Shown: piece after piece, positions 33,570-44,600 of the stretch | Layout: every line of letters begins with the position of its first letter | Position numbering within the stretch: the first letter of the stretch is position 1 | Assembly: GCA_004794785.1 (NCBI GenBank) | Contig: SJOL01000954.1 | Location: 169,846 to 233,845, forward strand | DNA length: 64,000 nt | Direction of reading: 5' to 3' | Source: Opisthorchis felineus | Lineage: Eukaryota; Platyhelminthes; Trematoda; Opisthorchiida; Opisthorchiidae | Translations under genes and position numbers: made by a program | The notes under the pieces: generated by a model | Seen by the model: the letters and a program-made list of their open reading frames with translations, nothing else | What the model was told of the DNA's origin: nothing | Databases searched by the model: none

Positions 33570-36500
33570 CGGGTCCCCTAAGAAAACCCTAACAACCGCT
33601 GTCTCGCGGTTCAGATTCAAGTCAGAGGCTAGGGGCAGAGTCCCCGAATAAAACCGTACATCCTCCTACTGCCTTGTGGGTCAGACTTTTTAGTCAAAGG
33701 CTCAAGGTGGGGTACCTCAACCAAACCCCCTTCTTCGGCCTGGGCAACCTGGAATTATCATTTGCCCTTGAAGCTCTTCGCTCGAATACTCCACCCATGG
33801 TACAATGCGGTGCAATCAACCCATCTGGTACTCCCCCAGCCACCATTCCTTGTCTAAACCTTCGCCGAGAAAAATAAATCAAAATAACCATTTACTAACC
33901 TCAAAGATCCGATACACTTTGCAGTCTTTAATGTCCGTATTCTATGTCAAATTGGGCAACAGGTATCCCTTGCTGATGCCTTGCTTTCCCTCTCTATCGA
34001 TGTATGTTATGTCTCCGAAACCCGCATACAAGACCATAATGCGGTCATGCTTAGGGCGAGCCCAGATGTTCCACATTTCACTCTTCGGTTATCCGGTGAT
34101 CCTGCCGCACTGGTTCGTGATATCTATGGTGTGGGAGTTGCAGTCAGCCCCAGGATTGAAAGCGTCTTACTGAACTGGATCCCAGTAAACAATCGCCTTT
34201 GCGCTTTGCGGTTGTCTCGCTCAATTAAGATTAACGCAGGTCGATGCGGTAAACGGTGTTTGTTTGTCGTATCAGCATACGCCCCAACAGATAGCAGTTC
34301 TGAGGCTGAGAAGGACCAGTTTTATCAAGATCTGTCACGACTGCTTCGGTCGGCAAGAAGGACGGATATAGTAATCCTGGAGGGTGATATGAATGCCCAA
34401 GTTGGATGACTAAGTCCGGAAGAAACACAGTTGGGTAGTAGATTCGGAGTCGATGCTGAGCGTACGGATAATGGGGAGCGGCTTCTTCAGTTGTGTGCAG
34501 ATCATCGTCTGTTCCTGGCCAGTACAAACCTCCAACACAAACATTCACACCGAGTTACTTGGAGGCCACCTACCACAAGACAGTCTTGGACTCAACTGGA
34601 CCATACGGCTATCAGTTACCGATGGGGAGCCTCAGTTAAGGATTGTCGTTCCTTCTGGAGTACGCAACTGGACTCTGATCACGCCATCATGCGGGCCCGC
34701 TTGGCACTTCGCTTTCCGCCAGCACTACGCATGACGAAAGAGAGCAGCTCCGTTCATCAACTTCGACAAGTTTCAGTAGCTGAAGAGTATCGAGCTGATC
34801 TGGCTAGAAAGCTACTGGAGACGCACATTTGTGTGGACGACGAAGATTGCTTGGAGGATGAATGGAGGCGAGTTAAAGAAGCAATGCTCTCAGCTTTCAG
34901 AACTGTTTGTCCAGTCCATCTGACTCGACTCAATAAACACTGGATATCTTCGAGATCAGCAGATCTTATTGCTGCCAGAAAGGCCATACCAGCAACTAGC
35001 GACTGTGGTGGCGCATGCAGATCCCTCAAACACCGGATAATCATGAGCTTAAAGAATGACAGAGAACGCTGGTTTATTTCGAAGGCCCAGGAGTTGGAGA
35101 TTGTTTTCGCTACAGGGAATGGCTGCGCCCTGTTTCAGCTGATTCGATCAAGCGGTGATAAGTAAGCAGGTGTCAGTTAGACAACATGCGAAAAAGACGG
35201 AACAGCAATTCACTCCCTCAATTGCCGTCTTGAGCGGTATGCTGAGCACTTCCAAGAACAGTTCATCTGGTCTCCTTCAACACAAGCGCTGGAAGAACCA
35301 AGTGGGCCCGAATGGAACATTGACACCAGCCCACCATCAACAACAGAAATCCAGCGTGAGATATCAATCCTGAAGTACGATAAGGCACCTGGCCCGAATG
35401 GTCTGCACCCCTTACTCGAAGAAGGTGGTGAGGTCCTGATGAACATTCTGACAACCATACTGCAGAAGATTTGGAACGAAAACAGAATGCCAGCCGAATG
35501 GAGCTTCTCGACCGTCATCCCAGTCTTCAAAAAGGGCGCAAGAAAGTCATGCAAAAACCGTCGTGGCATCAGCCTGGTATCCGTCGCATCTAAGTGCTCT
35601 CGCTTTATTTGCTTAGGTTAACTGATTATCGGGAGAGTTTCGTGAGAATCAAGCGTGGTTTCGCTCTAGCGGAGGGTGCATCGACAATATTTTAACCTTG
35701 AGACAAATTGTTGAACAGCGACAATCCTTCAGACGTTCCACGTTGGACGTTTTTCTTGATCTGAACGCTGCTTTTGATACTGTTGATGGTCAGAAACTTT
35801 GGCAGTGTCTGGCAGTCAAAGGTGTCCCTTCCAAATTCATATCCCTTATGAGGGCATTGTATGCGAACTCCTGTGGACGCGCACGAGTATACGGGAAGCT
35901 TTCGCCTGAGTTCACCATGTCCAGTGGTGTAGGACAAGGTTGCCCTCTCTCACCTTTCCTCTTCAACCTGGTCATTGATATGCTGCTTGAAATTTCTCTG
36001 CCTGTCTCTGAAACCTCGGAAATTGAAACACTCCCGGGACGTCCGTTCACAGACATTGAGTATGCAGACGATATTGCTCTCCTTGGTTCAGATCCCTCCG
36101 GAATGCAGACGATTTTAAATAACGTAACTAACTCCGCTGCACGGTTTGGCACGAGTTTCACACCTGCACAGTGTAAAGTGCTGCTACAAGACTGTGTGCG
36201 ATCAAACCCAAACCTCATGCTTGCAGACGAGCCAATCGACGTGGTAGATACATTTGTTTACCTGGGCAGCTGTATAAGTTCCGGTAGACTAACTGGAGAT
36301 GAGATTATTTCTCGAATAGGGAAAGCCAGGGCAGCTTTTGCCAATCTCCGACACCTATGGTGTCGACGTGACGAGAGTTTATCTGTCAAGGGCAGAGTTC
36401 ACAATGCGGCAGTGCGATCCATACTGCTTTATGGATCAGAGACGTGACCTCTACGCGCAGAGAACATACGGAAGATATCAGTGTTTGACCATCGGTGTCT

Positions 36501-37060
36501 CCGAAGCATTGGTCGGGTCTGGTGGGAACATCGGATTGGTAATGCTAGGGTACGCCAGATGGTCCTTAGAAAAAGGAACTCTCCCGCGATAGATGAATTA
36601 CTCACACTTCATAGGTTACGCTAGTTAGGACATGTATTCCGCATGCCAGAAGACCGTCTACCTCGCAGTGCTCCTTTTCGCCCAACGCCATTTCTGAGTA
36701 GAAGCGACGGAGAGGTTCACAGTGTATGACCTGACAACGAAGTATGAAAACACTAACCAGTAAACTTAGTCTGGTCGGCAACTGCCGCCTCCCTGGATGG
36801 AGATCCCGGGACTCATCTCACCAATGGTTAACGACACTGGCAGAAATGGCCCAATCACGCAGTCAGTGTCACTCGCACATCGAAGCTCTCGCCTTCAATA
36901 CGTTGCTACCCGATTCCCGAACTAACTTACAATGTCTCCAAGGCTTGGCTCTATATCCCGCACTATGTCGTTTTCCGGTTGTCGAAACCGTAACAGCTGG
37001 GACCACTGTGCCCATGGTACACGGTTTTAAGCTGATAACTTGATTGATGGATTGTTTGAT
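33570..37060 (+). pseudogene. RTE-like LINE, subfamily II, near full length
   Basis: Leader from about 33,575. Endonuclease from about 33,930 with LGNRYPLL/CYVSETRIQDHNAV, GVGVAVSPRIESVLLNWIPV, FVVSAYAPTDSSSEAEKDQF, GDMNAQVG, LQLCADHRLFLASTNLQ, and LDSDHAIMRARLALRFP. RT with KAPGPNGLHPLLEEGGEVL, PAEWSFSTVIPVFKKGARKS, VFLDLNAAFDTVDGQKLWQC, VGQGCPLSPFLFNLVIDMLL and an intact IEYADDIALLGSDPSGMQTI. The C-terminal domain has RSILLYGSETWPLRAENIRK and VFDHRCLRSIGRVWWEHRIG. Only a handful of breaks are visible (stops near 34,410, 35,162, 35,620-35,700 and 36,448, and small frame changes). It is too broken to be active but recent enough to reconstruct the family's layout. Confidence 0.85.
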
Positions 37061-37604
37061 ATACCCCCTACCGCACCAAGTCTTAAGGAGGCCGACCGAT
37101 ATCGGAAAGTATACTACAAGAAGGCCCACGGTACTCCTAGGTCAAATGTCTTCGTGTATCACTTCCGTCTGCAGGCCTCCTTGCCAATTTACGTGTGGAG
37201 GTGGAGCCTATCTTTAGTGAAGCCAGTCGGTCGATGGCTATCCGTTTTAGTATGCCTGAGCTCTGTGAAAACCCGTGTAATTCATGGCATTCATGTGATG
37301 CACGAGTGACAAGTGGCCTTCTCCCTCGAACATTGCGCACTGGTCGCACGTAGTTCACGCACACCCCAAGAACAATTAACAGGATGGTGGATATGTAGCG
37401 TGCGATCGACGCTGTGATCAACTGTACGTCGTAAACCACAGACAACCAGTTGACTTGGTCATTACATGAAAAGAAAACCAAATGAAGGGCAGAGGACCTA
37501 CGAGTAATCTTAAACATGTTTTATAGCTGTTACTGATGTTTATTTTTAGCGTATCATGCGTTGCTTTCAACAAGATTTATGATTCCACACTCCAATGATT
37601 TTCT
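37061..37604. other. 5' flank of HSDL2, no separate gene recognised
   Basis: ORFs on both strands (for example minus 37,137-37,517) lack motifs. The HSDL2 promoter or an upstream untranslated exon could lie here but no clear core promoter was identified. Confidence 0.4.
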
Positions 37605-37620
37605 GATTATCATATTGCAG
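37605..37620 (+). promoter_or_regulatory. splice acceptor 4 nt upstream of the HSDL2 start codon
   Basis: GATTATCATATTGCAG ends in CAG directly before AACAATG. It could receive a 5'-UTR exon by cis-splicing or a spliced leader by trans-splicing, which flatworms use. The sequence alone cannot tell which. Confidence 0.5.
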
Positions 37621-37624
37621 AACA

Positions 37625-38569
37625 ATGTCCAAAAGGTAGGTCATCCGATAAGTGTGTAAATTATTCAACCAGCGGATTGAGCGGCAAGGTTCTCTTCATC
37701 ACCGGGGCCAGCCGTGGAATCGGGAGGAGTATTGCTCTAAGAGCAGCGAAAGATGGGGCAAAAATTGTACTTGCTGCCAAGACTAAGGACCCGCATCCCA
37801 AGCTGCCTGGGACCATTTTTTCTGTCGCTGAAGAAAGTACGAACACCTTTCGACTGTAATCACTTTCAGTTGAAAAACTTGGTGGGAAAGCCTTGCCATG
37901 TGCTGTGGACGTCCGCTTTGAGGATCAAGTACAAGCAGCGGTTGATAACGCCGTCAAAGTATTTGGTGGACTGGATATTCTTGTGAATAATGCTTCGGCT
38001 ATCCAGCTCACGAACACCGCTTCCACATCCATGAAGTCATATGATTTATTGAATACTGTAAATGCTCGAGGTACATTCATGTGGTAGGTTTTAATTTAGC
38101 ACGAATATCAAAGTTGCCACTGAGCGGTATACAATTCAGCATTCATTACTAAAAGCCAAGAAACCTTGTTTGGGTCCCTTCCATGCTTGCTGTTGCAGTG
38201 CCTCCTGCTTATTGCCATTCGCGACACCACATTTTTTCCGGAAGTGCGGAGGTCTGTTGGCCGCCAAGATAGGAAACCGCTACCTGTCTTCCACGCTCTC
38301 CCCTTTTACGCACTTGTAACAGATGACATCGTCTCCTCTCGTTCGTTCGAGGGAGAGGAAAGATTGGAGTTCATATCCCTTGCCGTCACTGAAAGTCTGT
38401 CAGATAATGTTGTGTCCCGTGTTGCATCTTTTGCAATACTGGAAACAGGTTCAGAACGTCTAATAGGTTATTGTAGCACTCGTTTCCTATTTCTCCGATT
38501 AGGCTCGTAGCAGCGGGTAACACTGTTTCACCGTCTACATCTCGTATTTCCTCCATATTCCAAACCTGG

Positions 38570-38607
<38 letters not shown>

Positions 38608-41600
38608 GTAAATCTGATTATGGGCTGATACCCTGATGAATTTTTGAGATTGCATTTTTTGCCGCCCAAGGATGCGACATTGATCCAGTTCATTAACGGA
38701 GGTTGTTGTTCACGTTTATCCTTCGGTGTGGATATATTGCACACCAAGTGGATATATTGTAGATATATTGCACACCAAGTTTACACCAAACGTTTCGTCG
38801 CAACGCACGCACATTTGATGAAACGATGAAGAGTTGAGCGTTTCCCAACTGCCACAGGTGATCGTAGTTTGATTATCAGTTGTTTGTTTACGCATTGAAC
38901 GTACATGATGCGAACCCATGTAGGAATCAGAGGATTCAGTACCTTAGTTAATCAGACGTAACCACCTAAAATTCAGAAAACGTCTGACTAGCCATCGAAT
39001 CATCGACAACAGCTTTGAGTGGCAGGAGGTGCCGTGCACTCTTTTCGGACTTTCCGACGTGCGCTGGTTAGCTTCGTTACAAAGTTATGCCGGAGTAGGT
39101 CAGTGGATAAGACGAGAACCTACTGGCCGGAGGGTCCCTGGCTTTTTGAAAGCTTCAATCTCATCATCATCATAGACAGCAACATCAGTGTTGACACTGA
39201 TGCTTCACTGCCGTACAACCGTAAAGCTCATTTAGTTATATTTGAACCCGTAGAGTGAAAAGAAGAGTGGGTGAGGGAGGGGACCTAGTGCTGGCCTGTG
39301 TCAAGCATTCTGAGGTGCCTGCACCTCTAAGCGCTCAACCAGACAATCTGGAATGAAACTGATAGCACGAACGCCATTGACATCGACTAGCCGCCATTTC
39401 TTGCAATGTTTCCAGCCAAGTACAGGCGGGGTCACGGGGACCCCATCCTGGAAGGCCTACTGCACCAACAACCCCCAAACTCTTCGTAATCTCTTTCACG
39501 CCCTTCTGCCAAGTCATACGTTGTCCACCTCGCGGTTTAGGTCTCGGTAGACGGTGTTTCAGCATGCGTAGCACATGGTCAAGCCATCGTAGTTGGTAGT
39601 GCTGGATGTTTTCTCCGATTGAAGCACCTGCCGCGGTTCCATATTCACAGTCCACCTTTCTGTTAAAGGCCAGGATTTCGGATTGGAGGTAGCAGGTGGC
39701 CAGCTGAATTGCTGTTCGAAGTACCGTGCCCAGCGGTCCAAACGTTCTGCTTTGCTGCACATCAGGGAACCATTTTGGTCCCTGAGTATCTCGCTGACAA
39801 GTGGTTTCCGAGTACCGGTCGAACGAATCAAGTAGAACAGCTTGCGGATGTTTCCAGCATTCTTTGCATCTTCCATTTCTTCGGCCTTTCGGATCCACCA
39901 GGTTTTTCGGTCTGCGGGGACGCTAAGTTTCACCTGGCGTCGGATGATGCGTCGGGTGGAGTTGTGGTTTCGGCCAGGAGGGACTTCATTCTAGGCCTGG
40001 ACAACCTGCTGGCATCTTAGCCTTCGTGTTTCGTGGCAGCTGTGCACCGAAAGAATGATATAAGGGGACGTTGTCTGTCGTTCTGATGCCGTTAGTAGTA
40101 AAAAAATACAGGCTGCAACGGTGTTTGTGGTGCCCAGTTTAGATACTGCCGAAATATTTTATCGCACTTCCTCAGTCGCTGTTGGACTGAGAGTGTATGG
40201 AAGTACTATTTTATGAAAACCTCACGTAACATTCATGCAGGCACCACGAGTCTCTGTCTGTTCAAGCTGCAGCAGCCCGCTGAGGCTCGGGCCCGCCTAC
40301 TTTTTGTTTTCAAGGGACGGTTCTTTGTCTGCAGGACAACATTCCCCTGTTATCCTAGCAATGTTATCAGCAAAACTATAAAGTAGCATGTGCAAAAATT
40401 CGTGAAAGCTCTGGCCATCAACGAACTGGAAACACGTTTCCCACCAACCCCAACTGAAGCTTGAGAAACACATCGTCTGTTAGCCTCTGACGCTTCCAAT
40501 TGAAAGTACTTCCGCTGGAGCACGAGACAGTCTAGTGATTAAAGCGCGAACTTACTGACCAGATGGTCCGTGGTTCGTACCCAACCGCGGCATTTCAACT
40601 GCTGCTGTCCAGGCCTGGGAAACCTGTCAGTATCTCAGCTCTCGTGCTCCTTTCAGGCGCCCTCGAAGCTGTACACCGAAAGGGTGTTACAGCTGAACAG
40701 TTATTATTTCTATACTCCCGTTAGGCTTAGTCTTCAAGATTTATCCCCAACAACTTGATCACTTGCTCATCGTTGCTAAATCCGAGGAATTTTTCCACCA
40801 AAGCCGTAACCTCACTTTGACTTCTCCGCGAAGTTGAAAACCGATAAAAACCCTCGGTTACCAACCTACCACCTAACCCGTACGATAAATTTCTTGTGAG
40901 AAAATCATATATCGACGCACTGTAACAGATATCATTATCCTGATACATGGCAAAGTATCCGGCGCGGTCATTCAAAACAAACAGGATTACATTACTAAAA
41001 TGCAAGCCGTTGTGTCAGATACACGAGAGTTCAACTTAGTTACTCAACCGGATAACTGTTTTTTCGTAGGAAAACAACTTGTACGTGAGTTGCAAATAGT
41101 AAAACTTTCCGACTTTTATATCAAAGTTACAATACCGCTCTCTGAATCTGCAAGGTTCACATACCTAAACAGTATGATGCGCCAAACATTCAGAAACACG
41201 AGGGACCATTATGTTTCGTCTTAGCTATGAATGGCCAAACTTGTCACAAATTAGCCCTCTGGTTGTTGAAGATAATAAAGACCTTAAGAGCAGAATTGTT
41301 AACCCATAGTTTGAGGAATACGTTTACATTTTCCCACCCGGTTATGTGTTATTTCAACGTTCAGACTGTAATAACAAACGTCCTTTTGGAGAAAACAATT
41401 GACTTTATTTGTGATCACATTGTGGCTTAGCTTGGCTTCATTCCAATTCCAGCGTCAGTTACTTTCTACCAGGTTTGTAAAATTCATTTTCTCAGGCTCA
41501 GGTGATCTCGGAAAACTGATGGAGTGCCACTGAGCAATCCATTGGGCCAACCTCTAGCTGACCTACTCATAGTGAAGATTGAGATAAAAGCATCGCGGCA

Positions 41601-44600
41601 TATGATTCAAGTCCAGCCATTTCGTTGCTCATTAGCGCTTTCCCTCAATTCACTCAGCTTTGCTCATGAATTTGAGGACCTTTCTACCTTTCTGGACGCT
41701 TTGGCAACCAGGCAGCCAGATGGAACGATGGGCCATTCGGTTTATCAGGAATCTACTTGGACAGGGCAATCCTAGAACTTTCACAGGTTTTGCCCGAGGC
41801 AGTACAAACCCTCACTCGTTTGTTCTTTATTTTATAGAGCAAGACAAATCTGTACATACGACACACGTTACCGCAGACTGCAGATCCTGAGGAAAATGAA
41901 TATGAGGAAAAGTTTACTTTGCACTCGAACTGACGTGAGATTAACTACAGAGTAGAAGTGTTTCTTTCCTTTGCTACCATACAGGTTGGAAGCTGTTACC
42001 AGTGACATGACGAACATCATTAACTCAACGCCTAGCAGAACATATATAATGCTGCTACCGAAAACGAGGAGTATGCTGTTACCGTCAATCAAAAACCTCC
42101 GCAAGTCGAACCGGTTTTACTCATTCACCTGCGGTTGCGATGGTCTACACAGGGAGAACTAGAAGGAGGTTTTAGGCATGTGTAAAAAAACACGCCTTGA
42201 ACCGTTCAGATCAACCCAGTAGCCGTAATTCTGCGTTCAGTCAAAATTCCGCTTCTATCGCAAAATAGGTAATCAACTGTGTGCATCAGATTGACACTTC
42301 TTCAACTTTTAAAGTAGTCACAGAAGGCAAGGCACTGTGTTTGGTAACCTAACAGGAGCGTTCGAGAAGTCATAGTCCTGCACAAACTGTCTTTTGTACC
42401 GCTTCTTATATTTATGGTGATTTGTTAGCAATCTACTTCCGAGTAATGAAGTCAAAATCAGCGGACAATTATGACACAATAAGTAGTACGTACATGCGCT
42501 GACTTTCTGAGAGACCATAATCATGAGGATTCATGTACGCATTTCTTTCACTCATGATTGATCACCTCGCTTACAGGTATCAGTCTCCTCACATTTTACC
42601 CAAAATTCGTTCACTTTATACCCCTATGTCTGAATTATTAGTCTATGGCGTATAGGCTTAAACTAACAACCCCTACAATTACCTCAGCCATTATTCTGGA
42701 ATTCATATTCGCACCACTTTCGTTTAGACAATCCTTCGTCTGTCCTGGCGCAAATATTCTGGTGAGTCCACACCAAAGGGAGGAAACACTGGACTCGAGT
42801 TTCGCCCTTATAAGAGCTCATCAACAGTTCATATCCTTGGTGTTTGAACTCCGCACATATGACATGAGAGACGAGCGTGCTACCACTACTCCACCAGCGC
42901 ACGCTGGACGCATCTGAATTTTTACGTCTGAACAGGTAAACATGTTCACACTTCAGAGATGTGACTGGTTTGCTCGATGACCGTTCTGGTTGTGTTAATC
43001 GATAGACTTAACTGTCAAAACTTTCCAGTCGCCAACCGGAATGACACGAATAGAATGGCACTCGCATCTGCGTTACTCGGACAATTCAACCGGGGTTAAA
43101 CATGCATGCTCAGTTTCACTGCTCCGTCAAACAGGGGCACACGCTTTCCACCTATATGCTGTTGTGAGTGTGCATCAGCCAGATACCGATCCAGTAATTA
43201 AATCCGTTTTTTCAACTTAAAGAGTCGTCGCCTGACCCAGTGAGCACGCGCTTTGTTCTGTCTGGGTAACAGCCTGGTAGACTTCTAAATTCATTATCGG
43301 CGCTTGAGTATAATGTTCAGGCGCATTGAGATTATGTAGATCGACCAGTGTGATTGTCTTGTTTTTTTGGTCGCAATGGTTTCTCGATTCCCATACGATT
43401 GTTCTGTGTGTACTGCGCTCGGAAAGAAAACACTCGAACTTCATCCCAGTGACCTCATTTTTTCATGGTAGAGAAAAATCAGTGGACCGTGAGCAACAGC
43501 AGCGCTGTTGGCTCTTCTGCTCTTAAATTTATAGTTCCTTCGGAAGCATTTGAAACCGCATAGTCAACACTGGGTGCTAACAAGGGACCCAACTGAATTC
43601 CAGCTGAATTTCTCATTTTTGACATTCTTCAATTAAATGTGCTCCACAAAGGCCGTCTTATATTTCAGTTGGTAAGATATTCAAGATATCGCAGTATAGT
43701 TTCTGGACGGAACATGCTATTCGTAAGGTTGCTGAAAACTCTTCGATACTACAGCTGGCTCCACCCTTCTTGGAGTTCGTCAGACAAGCACAGCACGTTC
43801 AGCTTGGATTCGAATGAGTCTCCAAGTCAATTTGCAAGTGCATGTATTTCACCAAATGCTTACCATTTGGTCTTCAGGATATAGGGTTGACGGAAACTCA
43901 GGGACTGCGTCCACTTGATGAGCTCCAAGAATGGTTAAACCGGTTGTGAGCTTTCGAAGAGTTTTCAGCAACTTATGAGCAATGTGTTCCATCAACACTT
44001 TTTGGCGTTTTTCCGAAATGTTTTTCGCACAAATTCTCGACCTAGTCCGTGCTTACTAATCACACCACCACAGATATCAGTGGATCCTTAAAAATGTGGC
44101 TTCAATCAGCTTCATTCCAATCTCAAAGTCAGGTCGGGCTTTGTCGTAGAATCAAGCTAGAGGCTGAATGCCAAAGTCGTATTCCCAATTTTCTAGCCTT
44201 TTAGCGTTACTGTAGCGCTCTCTAACAGTTCTCACCCGAACCAATAAACCCTCAAATTTCGGTCTGAATATTCGGGTGTCCACTTTTTTTTAACGAAACC
44301 CATCAGAACTCAATGGATGTCAGCCATCTATCAGGTGATGTGAGTGAGGCACTGAATTCAGTGAACGTGACACCAGTTTCATCGATATAGTAATGCATTT
44401 TTGTACACTTGCGTTCCCGGAGTCCGAGACCTATCCCATCGAAAATTTGTAGAATGTTAAAAATGTACATCAGAATGTTTTTCATTCCAGTCTCACAACC
44501 TAAAACATGTCACTAAAATGCGGTAGATGGTCAGATTTGAGTGTAAACTTGGATTACCTAACGTATTTCGCAATCGGCGAGGCGTCTGCATCGCCGTGTG

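Noticed and set aside
40727..41005. 92-aa minus-strand ORF that looked like a host exon
   Set aside because: The plus strand of the same region reads as the N-terminal part of a Penelope-like element continuing into well-conserved blocks, so the minus-strand frame is a shadow.
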